DNA from: Bradyrhizobium rifense
Lineage (GTDB): Bacteria > Pseudomonadota > Alphaproteobacteria > Rhizobiales > Xanthobacteraceae
Reading direction: 5' to 3'
Length of the DNA: 64,000 nt
NCBI RefSeq assembly: GCF_008123425.1
Contig: NZ_VSSS01000011.1
Coordinates: forward strand, 62,001 to 126,000
The translations under genes and the position numbers were made by a program. This document shows, in pieces, positions 27,694-35,993 of the stretch; the first letter of the stretch is position 1, and the number at the start of each line of letters is the position of its first letter. The notes below the pieces were generated by a model. That model saw nothing but the letters and a program-made list of their open reading frames with translations. It searched no databases and had not been told where the DNA came from.

Positions 27694-29025
27694 TTACGGT
27701 TTGGCCAGCAGATCTTCCCGGGCAAGGATCTTGTCGCTCTCCTCAGCCGCAGATTTCAGGAAAGCGTCGATGGCGGCATCGTTTCCGGCCAGCGATTTGT
27801 CGGTGAATGCCTTCTCAAGCCGGGCCGCGAGCCGGGTGAGAATTTCGCTGGCCGGACTGATCGCCGGAACGGTGAAGAAGACGTGGTCGGCGGGGGTGTT
27901 AACGAACGCGCCGAGTTGGGGGATCTTGCCGAGGACCGCAGAGTAGTCGAGCCCCTTGCGATTGGGCACCCACGCCGTGTTCTCGAGCAGCCACAGCAAA
28001 TTCTCCGGCTCGTTGGCCTTCTGAACGAAATCCCAGGCGATCTGGCTTTTCGGCCCCTTGTTGGGGACGTAGAGGTCCACCGGGACCATCAACGTTCCCT
28101 TCGGCAACGGCGCCGTCGCGTATTTGAGGTTGGGCGCCTTCTTGGCGACATCGCCAATCACCCAGGACTCCCGGATGAACATCGCGGTCTGGCCGAGCTC
28201 GAAGGCTTCAGCGTCTGCCTTCATCTCCGGCAACACCGTCCGATAGGCAACGACGTTGTCGAGATACTGCTTGAGCGCGTTGCGGCCAGCCTCGTTCGCA
28301 TAGGCCGCGCGCCACTTGCCGCCCTTCTCCTCCAACAGCGTGCCACCGTGATTATAGAGGATAGTCCAGTACTTCTCCGCGATACCGGAGCCACCGCCGC
28401 TGAGACGCAAACTCCAGCCGCTGACCGTCGGCACGCCGGATGCGTCACGTTGCACGAGCTTCTGCGCATAGGCCGTGTAGTCCGCCATCGTCTTGGGAGG
28501 CGAATTGAGGCCGGCCTTGGCGAACATCTCGGTGTTGTAGAACAGCGCGCCCTGCCCCTGGAACAGCGGCACCCCGTAGATCTTGCCGTCATACATCGCG
28601 GTCTTCACCCGCGTCATGTCGTAATTGGCTTTGACGAAATCCACGATCGCGGCCGGCGGCTCCGGAATCAGGCTGGCCTCCAGATATCGGGCAGCCTCGA
28701 CCTCCATCTCGATCACGTCTCCGGCCGAGCCGGATGGAAGCGAGAGCGCCAGCCGCTTCTCATGCTCGCGCAAGGCGATGGCCTCGACGCTGATGTCGAG
28801 ATCGGGATACTTCGCCTTCAGCTGGTCTCCGACGCGCTTGTAAAACGGGGCGAGATCAGGCCAGCCGCTCCAGATGGTCAGCTTCTCAGCCGACGCCGGC
28901 GACGCCAGCATTGGCAGGGCGACAGCCACCGCCAGCCATCGCGCGGCTGACAGCCATGAACGGCGCTTCTTCTCGGGAGAGGTCGGATATCCGAACGTGC
29001 CGACCGATGTCGCGATGAAGGCCAT
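27694..29025 (-). CDS. sugar ABC extracellular binding protein
   Basis: 443 residues. The ATG at 29025 follows GGGAGCGGGGAC. A long charged N-region leads into a signal peptide (SAARWLAVAVALPMLASPASA). The mature protein is a family-1 solute-binding protein: LTIWSGWPDLAPFYKRVGD, PSGSAGDVIEMEVEAARYL, IYGVPLFQGQGALFYNTEMF and KSQIAWDFVQKANEPENL. It is the first gene of the importer operon, with a LacI-type operator about 45 bp upstream of its start. The neighbouring NagA/NagB genes suggest an amino-sugar or a derivative as ligand. Confidence 0.92.
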   Translation of the reverse strand: MAFIATSVGTFGYPTSPEKKRRSWLSAARWLAVAVALPMLASPASAEKLTIWSGWPDLAPFYKRVGDQLKAKYPDLDISVEAIALREHEKRLALSLPSGSAGDVIEMEVEAARYLEASLIPEPPAAIVDFVKANYDMTRVKTAMYDGKIYGVPLFQGQGALFYNTEMFAKAGLNSPPKTMADYTAYAQKLVQRDASGVPTVSGWSLRLSGGGSGIAEKYWTILYNHGGTLLEEKGGKWRAAYANEAGRNALKQYLDNVVAYRTVLPEMKADAEAFELGQTAMFIRESWVIGDVAKKAPNLKYATAPLPKGTLMVPVDLYVPNKGPKSQIAWDFVQKANEPENLLWLLENTAWVPNRKGLDYSAVLGKIPQLGAFVNTPADHVFFTVPAISPASEILTRLAARLEKAFTDKSLAGNDAAIDAFLKSAAEESDKILAREDLLAKP

Positions 29026-29070
29026 GTCCCCGCTCCCAGAACTACATAAATCCCAACCAAAGGCTGTCAT

Positions 29071-29082
29071 GCAACCGGTTGC
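29071..29082. promoter_or_regulatory. LacI-type operator ahead of the sugar-binding-protein operon
   Basis: GCAACCGGTTGC is a perfect 12-bp palindrome with the CG centre typical of LacI-family sites. A near-identical site lies at 30235-30250 on the far side of the LacI gene. Confidence 0.65.
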
Positions 29083-29130
29083 GTGTCAATTGCGATCCAT
29101 TGCCGCTTTCCGAGGCGGTTGACCAAATCG

Positions 29131-30165
29131 TCAGCGGCTTTTTCGTTTCGCAGGCGCCGGACCGGTGCTCGCGCGAACCACGAGATGTGAGTTCAGCTTG
29201 TGGCGGATCTCGCCCGACGCGCCACCATTCATCTGGCTGAGCAGGAGACCAACCGCGACATCGCCCGCATCGGCGCAACGCGCCGACACTGTCGTGAGTT
29301 GCGGATAAGTGGTTTCGCCGAGGACATCATCGCAGCCGACCACGCTGAACGATCTGGGCACATCAACGTCGAGGGCGGCAAGCCCCGCGAGCAGGCCTTG
29401 GGCCACAAGGTCGTCGAACGCGATGGCCGCGGTCACCCCGCTGGCGACGATCGGGACAGCGGCCAATCGCCCGGTGTCGTAAGATGGCGGGCGGGCCGGA
29501 ATGGCGATCACCTTGAGCCCGCGTTTCGCCGCTTCCTTGCGGACGGCGTTGCGCCGCTGCTGGTTGGACCATGACGTCGTGGGGCCGCTGACATAGGCGA
29601 TGTGCCGATGCCCGAGCTCGGCAAGATGTGCGATCGCGGCGGCAACGCCCGGCGCCGTGTCGATCAAGACCCGCGTAATTCCCTCGATGTCGCGATTGAT
29701 CAGCACCAGCGGCCGACGCGCCGCATAGATCCTGATCTGCGCTTCGTCCAGACGGGATGAGGCGAGCACAAGCCCCTCCACCTGGCCGATGAAGCGACCG
29801 AGCAGCAATTCCTCACGGGCGGGATCCTCGTCCGAATTGCCCAGAAAGACGCATAGTCCCGCCCTGTCGGCGTGAAGCTGTGCGGCTCTGATCAGAGGCG
29901 GAAAGAACGGGTTCGCAACGTCGGAGACGATGAGCGCGACATTGCCGTGCCGTCCGGTCGAAAGCGCGCGCGCGACCTGGTTGGGCACATAACCCAATTT
30001 GTCGGCGACCGCCTTGACGCGCCGGACCGTCCCCTCACTCAGCATTTCCGGTCGCGTGAACGCGCGCGATACGGTCGCGCGCGAGACCCCGGAGACCTTT
30101 GCGACCTGACTTATGGTCGGCGCGATCTCTAAGCGCCGCTCCCTGCCGTCGGAATCGCGTTTCAC
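29131..30165 (-). CDS. LacI-family transcriptional regulator (amino-sugar region)
   Basis: 344 residues from a GTG at 30165 with AGGAGG ahead. The helix-turn-helix is TISQVAKVSGVSRATVSRAF, with hinge GYVPNQVARALSTGR. A periplasmic-binding-protein-like effector domain follows (VALIVSDVANPFFPPLIRAA, AIAFDDLVAQGLLAGL, FSVVGCDDVLGETTYPQLTT). It sits between the importer operon and the nagB-like operon with matching operators on both sides, so it probably represses both and itself. The effector is likely a sugar or sugar phosphate of this pathway. Confidence 0.93.
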   Translation of the reverse strand: MKRDSDGRERRLEIAPTISQVAKVSGVSRATVSRAFTRPEMLSEGTVRRVKAVADKLGYVPNQVARALSTGRHGNVALIVSDVANPFFPPLIRAAQLHADRAGLCVFLGNSDEDPAREELLLGRFIGQVEGLVLASSRLDEAQIRIYAARRPLVLINRDIEGITRVLIDTAPGVAAAIAHLAELGHRHIAYVSGPTTSWSNQQRRNAVRKEAAKRGLKVIAIPARPPSYDTGRLAAVPIVASGVTAAIAFDDLVAQGLLAGLAALDVDVPRSFSVVGCDDVLGETTYPQLTTVSARCADAGDVAVGLLLSQMNGGASGEIRHKLNSHLVVRASTGPAPAKRKSR

Positions 30166-30234
30166 CGGGGGCGCCTCCTGTGCGAGATCTCGACATTACA
30201 CATGCCTTGATCGTCGCCGGGGCGCAAGCTTGAC

Positions 30235-30250
30235 ATGCAACCGATTGCAT
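30235..30250. promoter_or_regulatory. LacI-type operator between lacI and the nagB-like gene
   Basis: ATGCAACCGATTGCAT is palindromic except for one central pair. It directly abuts a TTGACA (30230-30235), a good -35 for the rightward operon, so a bound repressor would cover the promoter. It shares GCAACCGnTTGC with the site at 29071. Confidence 0.65.
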
Positions 30251-30295
30251 TACATCCTTGATGCGCAGAGTGACAGGCCCCGACAAGAACCACGG

Positions 30296-31072
30296 ATGAG
30301 CATGATGGCTTCGGTCGCTCCAGGGATCGCGATATCAGAGACGCGGGATGCGATGGGCCGGGCTGCGGCGTCTGACATCGCTGCCGCGCTGCGCGAGCGC
30401 CTCGCACGGCAAGATCGTGTGAGGATGGTGTTCGCCGCCGCGCCGAGCCAGGCAGAGATGCTGGACGCGCTTGTGACCGCGCGCGATATCGATTGGCGAC
30501 GCGTGATCGCCTTCCACATGGACGAATATCTTGGGCTTCCGGCGCACGCGCCCCAGCGCTTCGGCGTGTGGCTGACCCGCCATTTCTTCTCGCGCGTCCC
30601 TCTGGGCGCGGTCCATTTGATCGGACAGGAATCAGATCCGGACCGCGAAGCGGCGCGCTACACCGCCCTTCTGGCCGGAGCCCCGATAGACTTCGTATGC
30701 CTCGGCATCGGCGTCAACGGGCATCTGGCGTTTAACGATCCGCCCGTCGCAGATTTGCACGACACCAAGCAGGTCAAGATCGTCGAGCTCGACGCGATCT
30801 GCCGTCAGCAGCAGGTCGACGACGAGTGCTTTGCGACTTTGAGCGACGTCCCGACGCACGCGATCACCCTGACGATCCCGCGATTGCTCGGCGCTCATCA
30901 GCTGTTTTGCGTGGTGCCCGGCGCAGCCAAGCGCGCCGCCGTCGAGCAATCCTTGTACGGCCCGATAGGTGCTGCCTGCCCGGCGAGCGCATTGCGTACG
31001 CATCCGCGATGCACGCTGTATCTCGACCGGGATTCCGCGCCACCACGGCTGCAAACGCCGGCACGCGCATGA
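30296..31072 (+). CDS. nagB: glucosamine-6-phosphate deaminase-like protein
   Basis: 258 residues from ATG 30296 (ATGs at 30302 and 30305 are also usable). Motifs: VIAFHMDEYLGL with the catalytic Asp, GIGVNGHLAFNDPP with the ring-opening His, and VPTHAITLTIPRLL. The NGH form, instead of the DGH of the E. coli enzyme, is known among NagB proteins. It converts glucosamine-6-phosphate to fructose-6-phosphate and ammonia, or acts on a related amino-sugar phosphate. It is first in a plus-strand operon and overlaps nagA by 4 bases. Confidence 0.88.
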   Translation: MSMMASVAPGIAISETRDAMGRAAASDIAAALRERLARQDRVRMVFAAAPSQAEMLDALVTARDIDWRRVIAFHMDEYLGLPAHAPQRFGVWLTRHFFSRVPLGAVHLIGQESDPDREAARYTALLAGAPIDFVCLGIGVNGHLAFNDPPVADLHDTKQVKIVELDAICRQQQVDDECFATLSDVPTHAITLTIPRLLGAHQLFCVVPGAAKRAAVEQSLYGPIGAACPASALRTHPRCTLYLDRDSAPPRLQTPARA

Positions 31073-32217
31073 GCCACGCGACGACATCTATCTCGGGCCG
31101 CGATCCTGAGACCGGACAGCCTCATGCGATCACCATCGTCGATGGCCGCATCTCAGGCATCGCCCCGGGCGGGGCCGATGACGGACATTGGTTGTCGCTC
31201 GGGCTGTTCGATCTGCAATTGAACGGTTTTGCTGGACACGACCTCAATGGCGGCACCGATCCACAGACGGTTCGCGATCTCGCTTTGGCCGTCCATGGCA
31301 GTGGCGTATCGCGTTTTGCCCCGACGCTGATCACGGCATCGCGCGCCGCGCTCATCGATGCGTTGAACGCGATCGCACAGGCACGCGACAGCGATCCGCT
31401 GGTCAAGCACGCGATCCCCTTCGTCCATGTTGAAGGGCCTCATATCGCACCGGAGAACGGTCCTCGCGGCGCGCACCCGGCCGAACACGTCAGGCCACCG
31501 GATCTCGATGAGTTCGACGCCTGGCAAGCCGCCTGCGGAAACCTCATCGGCCTGGTGACGTTGTCACCGCACTGGCCGGAGACGGCCGACTATGTGCGAG
31601 GGCTTCGGGCCCGCGGCGTTCATGTTGCGCTCGGCCATACCAACGCAACGACAGATCAGATCTCCGCCGCGGTCGAGGCCGGCGCCACGTTGTCAACGCA
31701 TCTCGGCAACGGCATCGCGGCCCAGCTGCCGCGGCATCCCAACCCGATCTGGACGCAGTTGGCGGAGGACAGACTCTGGGCGAGCTTCATCGCCGATGGC
31801 CATCACCTTCCGCCCGAGACCTTCAAGGCCATGCTGCGCGCAAAGGGGCTCGAACGATCGATGCTGGTTTCGGACGCCGTCGCGCTCGCGGGCTGTCCAC
31901 CCGCGATCCACGACATGCCCGTGGGTGGACGCGTCGAACTGAAAGCGAATGGTCGGCTGGAAGTGGTCGGTACGCCGTTTCTGGCGGGAGCAGCAGCCAG
32001 CCTCGTGTTCGGGATTACGACGGCCAGACGCATGGCCGGCCTGACGCTGGCCGAGGCACTCAGGCTGGCAACAATCAATCCCCGCACACCATTCCAGCTG
32101 CCAACTCTGACAGTCGGCGCGCCAGCGGATCTGCTTCGATTTCGTCTCGGAGAAGACGGATCCGTCATTCCCGAGACCGTCTATGTCGCTGGTCAGCCCT
32201 TTTCAGCCAAGCATTGA
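31069..32217 (+). CDS. nagA: N-acetylglucosamine-6-phosphate deacetylase
   Basis: 382 residues. An amidohydrolase with the NagA order of motifs: GLFDLQLNGFAGHDLN, PFVHVEGPHIAPENGPRGAH, VTLSPHWPE, GHTNATTDQI, THLGNGIAAQLPRHPNP, IADGHHLPP, LVSDAVALAGCPP. It removes acetate from an N-acetyl-hexosamine-6-phosphate, feeding the deaminase encoded just upstream. The ATG at 31069 overlaps the nagB-like stop. The usual catalytic Asp of the family is in SDAVALAG. Confidence 0.9.
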   Translation: MSHATTSISGRDPETGQPHAITIVDGRISGIAPGGADDGHWLSLGLFDLQLNGFAGHDLNGGTDPQTVRDLALAVHGSGVSRFAPTLITASRAALIDALNAIAQARDSDPLVKHAIPFVHVEGPHIAPENGPRGAHPAEHVRPPDLDEFDAWQAACGNLIGLVTLSPHWPETADYVRGLRARGVHVALGHTNATTDQISAAVEAGATLSTHLGNGIAAQLPRHPNPIWTQLAEDRLWASFIADGHHLPPETFKAMLRAKGLERSMLVSDAVALAGCPPAIHDMPVGGRVELKANGRLEVVGTPFLAGAAASLVFGITTARRMAGLTLAEALRLATINPRTPFQLPTLTVGAPADLLRFRLGEDGSVIPETVYVAGQPFSAKH

Positions 32218-32226
32218 GGAAGTGAG

Positions 32227-33276
32227 ATGAGCCGCCTTCGCATTGGGTTGGTCGGTCCAGGCGCGATCGGTGAAACGCACGCGCGAGCGATCAGGGCGCT
32301 CGACGTGACCGTTTTGGCCGCTGTCGCCGGCGGCACGCCCGAGCAGATTGCCGCATGCGTCGATGGCGAACCCGTTCCGACATTTGCAACCACCGACGCC
32401 ATGCTGGCCGGTGCAGACATCGACGCGGTCGTTATCTGCACCCCGAGCGGCGCTCATCATGACGCAGCACTTGCCGCCATCAGGTCCGGACGCCATGTGC
32501 TTGTCGAGAAACCCCTCTGCGTCGATCCGGCAGAGGCCGCGTCGCTGGTTCGTGCGGCCGAGAGCTCGCAGCTGACATGCGGCGTGGTTTCGCAGCGTCG
32601 TCTCGAACCGCAACACCAGACGATCAAGACGCTGCTCGACGCGGGCCACCTCGGGCAACCGCGCCTGATCGAGGCGGCGATCCATTGGTATCGTTCCGAC
32701 GCCTACTATGCGGAGAAGCCATGGCGTGCCGAAGCCGATCACGGCGGCGGCTCGCTCTTCAACCAAGGCGTCCACAATCTGGATCTGATGCTTTGGCTAT
32801 TCGGACCCGTGGCGAGTGTTCAAGGCAGGACGGCGACACTCGGACACGCGCACGCGATCGAGGACACGACGGCGGCCCTGCTGTCCTTCACATCCCGCAC
32901 CCTGGGCGTGATCGTGACGAGCACGGCACTGCCGCCGGGACGGCCGGCCATGTTGCGCCTGTTCACTGATCGCGGCAGCTGCGAGCTTGCACACGACAGC
33001 ATCGTTCGCTGGGATTTTCCCGGTGTCCCACAGCCGGCGAGCGCGACGGGACCAGGAAGTGCCGCCAACGATCCCAAGGCGATCGGCATCGAGGGGCATA
33101 TCGCGCAATGGCGCGACTTCGTCCAGGCGGTCCGGGAGCGACGGGCGCCCGCCACTCCGTTCAGGGATGGGTTCGAGGCTACGCGCGTGGTCACCGCAAT
33201 CTATCGCTCGGCCGCGGAAGGTCGCGCCGTTACCCCCAACGACGTCTCGCCGCAGGTGTCGCTCGATGGCCGATAG
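32227..33276 (+). CDS. Gfo/Idh/MocA-family oxidoreductase (first copy)
   Basis: 349 residues. N-terminal Rossmann motif RIGLVGPGAIGETHARAIRA, then VVICTPSGAHHDAALAAIRS and HVLVEKPLCVDPAEA with the EKP motif. The substrate domain has HGGGSLFNQGVHNLDLMLWL, including the catalytic-type His. The family oxidises or reduces sugar and inositol carbons with NAD(P). It starts 9 bp after nagA and overlaps the next dehydrogenase by 11 bases, so it belongs to the same operon. Its substrate is unknown; it implies the pathway does more than standard GlcNAc breakdown. Confidence 0.9.
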   Translation: MSRLRIGLVGPGAIGETHARAIRALDVTVLAAVAGGTPEQIAACVDGEPVPTFATTDAMLAGADIDAVVICTPSGAHHDAALAAIRSGRHVLVEKPLCVDPAEAASLVRAAESSQLTCGVVSQRRLEPQHQTIKTLLDAGHLGQPRLIEAAIHWYRSDAYYAEKPWRAEADHGGGSLFNQGVHNLDLMLWLFGPVASVQGRTATLGHAHAIEDTTAALLSFTSRTLGVIVTSTALPPGRPAMLRLFTDRGSCELAHDSIVRWDFPGVPQPASATGPGSAANDPKAIGIEGHIAQWRDFVQAVRERRAPATPFRDGFEATRVVTAIYRSAAEGRAVTPNDVSPQVSLDGR

Positions 33277-34276
33277 TACCCCTTCCATGCTCGACATTGC
33301 CATCATTGGCGCGGCTCATCCGCATGTCGAATACGTGCTCTCGGAGATCGCTGTCAGGACCGACGTCAGGATCGCGGCGGTCGCCGATCACGACGCCGCG
33401 CGCCTCGCCGAACTCGAAAGACGCACGCAGGCTCCCGGCTATGCCGACCCAATCGCGTTGTTGGAGGCGCACAAGGTCGAGGCCGTGGCTGTTTTCACCG
33501 AGTTCGGCCTCCGGGCTCCGATCGTGGCCGAACTGCTGCGCCGGAATATTTTTGCGATCGTCGACAAGCCGATGGCGGTGACACTTCCCCAGCTCGCCCT
33601 GATTGAGGACGCCCTCGCCGGGCGCAGCCTGCTGACACTTCTGCTCGAGAAGCGCTTTTATCCGGTCACGCTCGCGCTCCGCTCGGTTCTCGAAAGCGGC
33701 GAATTGGGAGACATCGTCTCGATCAGTTCGACCGGGCCGCACAAGCTCGTACCAAGCCGTCGTCCGGCATGGATGTTCGAGCCGTCCACCTATGGCGGCA
33801 TTCTCGCCGACCTGACGGTCCACGACATCGATCTGGCGCTTTGGTTGACGGGACACACCAGCGGCACGATCAGTGGCTGGGTCTCGCCCACCCCGGCTGC
33901 CGGCACGACGAGCTTTCCCGCCCTGGGACGCGCCATCCTCGCCTGCGACAACGGCCCGCAATTTTCAATCGAGGTAGACTGGATTCAGCCGGAAGCCTCT
34001 CCCCGCCATGGCGACTATGCCATGCGTATCTCGGGGACGCGCGGGCGCGCGGACGTTCTCTTCGCCGAGAACCGGCTGCTCGTTGAAACCGCAACACGAA
34101 CGAGACGTGAGATCGACCTTCCCCCGGGCGGCTCGCCTCCCGGCTTCGTCTTCGATCATCTCGCGCGTGGCGAAGCCCTGGAGATTCCGGCGAAGGACGC
34201 CCTACGCGCCACGCGTATCGCGATCCTCGCCGAAGAAAGTGCGAAGCAAGGCGGCAAACCGATACGGTGGGGCTGA
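33266..34276 (+). CDS. Gfo/Idh/MocA-family oxidoreductase (second copy)
   Basis: 336 residues from ATG 33266, inside the end of the previous gene. Motifs: DIAIIGAAHPHVEYVLSEI (a divergent dinucleotide motif with HPH), AIVDKPMAVTLPQ in place of EKP, and YGGILADLTVHDIDLALWL. It differs enough from its neighbour to be a distinct enzyme rather than a fresh duplicate. It is the last gene of the nagB-like operon and converges on the second LacI gene 16 bp away. Confidence 0.88.
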   Translation: MADSTPSMLDIAIIGAAHPHVEYVLSEIAVRTDVRIAAVADHDAARLAELERRTQAPGYADPIALLEAHKVEAVAVFTEFGLRAPIVAELLRRNIFAIVDKPMAVTLPQLALIEDALAGRSLLTLLLEKRFYPVTLALRSVLESGELGDIVSISSTGPHKLVPSRRPAWMFEPSTYGGILADLTVHDIDLALWLTGHTSGTISGWVSPTPAAGTTSFPALGRAILACDNGPQFSIEVDWIQPEASPRHGDYAMRISGTRGRADVLFAENRLLVETATRTRREIDLPPGGSPPGFVFDHLARGEALEIPAKDALRATRIAILAEESAKQGGKPIRWG

Positions 34277-34292
34277 GAGGCGAGGCTCGAAC

Positions 34293-35342
34293 TTACGGCA
34301 GGTTGTCCCGCAGAAAAATGTCGATGCGGATGCGCTCCTGGTCAGGGCTGATCGGCTCGCCGGAACAATGCGCGAGCAGGACGCGCGCCGCAGACCGCGC
34401 CTCGTGGCCCGGATCCTGGTTGATGATGGCATCGAGCGTGCCGCGGACCAGAAAACGCCGCGTGTATTGAGTGAGCTCATGGGTGATCCAGACCACCTCG
34501 CGCGCGCGACCGGAGGCCTCGAGCGCATCGGCGATGCCACGGTTTCCGGCGCCGCAGCAATAGATGCCGCGGAGATCGGCATGGCGTGCGAGCAACGCCG
34601 CGGTGAGCTCCCGTGTGCGCGCGCTGTCGTCGCGCCCCTCGATGACCGGTAGCGCGCGCAGGTTCGGATACTCGCTGGACAGGATCTGGTGGAAGCCAAA
34701 CTGTCGCTCGGTGTGATCGCGCAGCGACAACGATCCCGCGATCACGGCGACCGTCCCCTCGCGCCCGGCAAGGAAGCGCCCCATCAGCGTCGATGCAGTC
34801 CGCCCCGCGGCCGGGTTGTCGATACCGACATAATGCAGGCGGCGCGAGCTCGGCGCGTCCGACACCAGGGTCACCACGGCGACCCCGCGCGCGGTGAGCT
34901 CGTCGATCGCGGCGCGCACCCTGGGGTGGTCGAGCGCGATGACGGCGACGCCCTGATAGGCCGGCGACAGGTTTTCCAGCGCCACCGCCAGCACATCCGG
35001 ATCGAACACATCGACATGGAGGATATCGATGAAACCGCGCTGGCCGGCGAGCCAGTCCGCGGTGCGCTGGACCTGTTCGGTCAGGTTGGTCATGAAGCTG
35101 TTGCTGCCGGACGGCAGCACGAAGGCGAAGCGAAAACTCTGCCCGCGTGCGAGCCGTGCGGCCGCCACATCAGCGCGGTAGCCGAGCTTGGCGACGGCAG
35201 CCTCGACACGCGCGACGGTCTTGGCGCGCACGCCCTCGCGCCGGTTAACGACGCGATCGACAGTGGCGAGCGAAACGCCCGCCGCACGCGCGACGTCCTC
35301 CAGCGTGGCGCGAACGGCCGGCTGCGTCGCGCCAGCTGTCAT
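34293..35342 (-). CDS. LacI-family transcriptional regulator (thu-like operon)
   Basis: 349 residues. Helix-turn-helix TLEDVARAAGVSLATVDRVV, hinge GYRADVAAARLARGQ, and an effector domain (FVLPSGSNSFMTNLTEQVQR, VGIDNPAAGRTASTLMGRF, IYCCGAGNRGIADALE) of the type with a ribose/galactose-binding fold. Its ATG overlaps the ThuA-like stop by 4 bases, so it is the last gene of the operon it probably controls. Confidence 0.92.
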   Translation of the reverse strand: MTAGATQPAVRATLEDVARAAGVSLATVDRVVNRREGVRAKTVARVEAAVAKLGYRADVAAARLARGQSFRFAFVLPSGSNSFMTNLTEQVQRTADWLAGQRGFIDILHVDVFDPDVLAVALENLSPAYQGVAVIALDHPRVRAAIDELTARGVAVVTLVSDAPSSRRLHYVGIDNPAAGRTASTLMGRFLAGREGTVAVIAGSLSLRDHTERQFGFHQILSSEYPNLRALPVIEGRDDSARTRELTAALLARHADLRGIYCCGAGNRGIADALEASGRAREVVWITHELTQYTRRFLVRGTLDAIINQDPGHEARSAARVLLAHCSGEPISPDQERIRIDIFLRDNLP

Positions 35343-35983
35343 TCACGCGCCGCCCACTGCATGCCGCGAGTCATCAACGTTCGGATCTCCGGGACGTCGA
35401 GCTCGTAGGCGCGGTGGCCGAGCGAGGAATAGAACACCCTGCCCGCGCCATATCGCTTCTTCCAGACCACCGGCATCACCACGCCGTCGATCCAGGAGGC
35501 GTGCTCGCCGGTAAAGGTCGTCGTCGCCAACACCTCGATGGCGGGGTCGACATGCATGTAATACTGCTCGGAACGATGCTCGAAACTCTTCAGGCCCTTC
35601 ATGATGGGATCATCCGGCTTCGTCAAGTCGACCTTGTAGTCGATGATGTTGCCCGGATGCGCAACCCATTGCCCGCCGCACAGGAACTGGTAATCGACGG
35701 ACTCACGGAACGCATCGCACATGCCGCCATGATGGCCGGCAAGCCCGACGCCGCCACGCACCGCTGCGCACAGATTGAGCGCGTCTGCCTTTTCGATCTT
35801 CGACATGGTGTAGATCGGGATGATCAACGAGAGATCATGAATCGCCGGATCGCCGAATGCCTCCGTCGTCGTTTCGATCCGGACCTCGAAGCCTTCCGCC
35901 TTGAGCCAGCCGCGGATCATCGAGGCACAAAGATCGGGGTCGTGTCCCGGCCAGCCGCCCCATACAATCAAAGCCTTGCGCAT
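35339..35983 (-). CDS. ThuA-like protein
   Basis: 214 residues; ATG 35983 chosen (ATG 35989 also possible, with GAGGGA close by). The class-I glutamine-amidotransferase-like fold of ThuA is visible in KALIVWGGWPGHDPDLCASM, VGLAGHHGGMCDAFRESVDY, VAHPGNIIDYKVDL, SEQYYMHVDP and VFYSSLGHRAYEL. In Sinorhizobium ThuA works with the dehydrogenase ThuB on trehalose and related disaccharides. It lies 10 bp after the Gfo/Idh/MocA gene, mirroring the thuAB pairing. Confidence 0.88.
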   Translation of the reverse strand: MRKALIVWGGWPGHDPDLCASMIRGWLKAEGFEVRIETTTEAFGDPAIHDLSLIIPIYTMSKIEKADALNLCAAVRGGVGLAGHHGGMCDAFRESVDYQFLCGGQWVAHPGNIIDYKVDLTKPDDPIMKGLKSFEHRSEQYYMHVDPAIEVLATTTFTGEHASWIDGVVMPVVWKKRYGAGRVFYSSLGHRAYELDVPEIRTLMTRGMQWAARE

Positions 35984-35993
35984 GGTCATTCCC

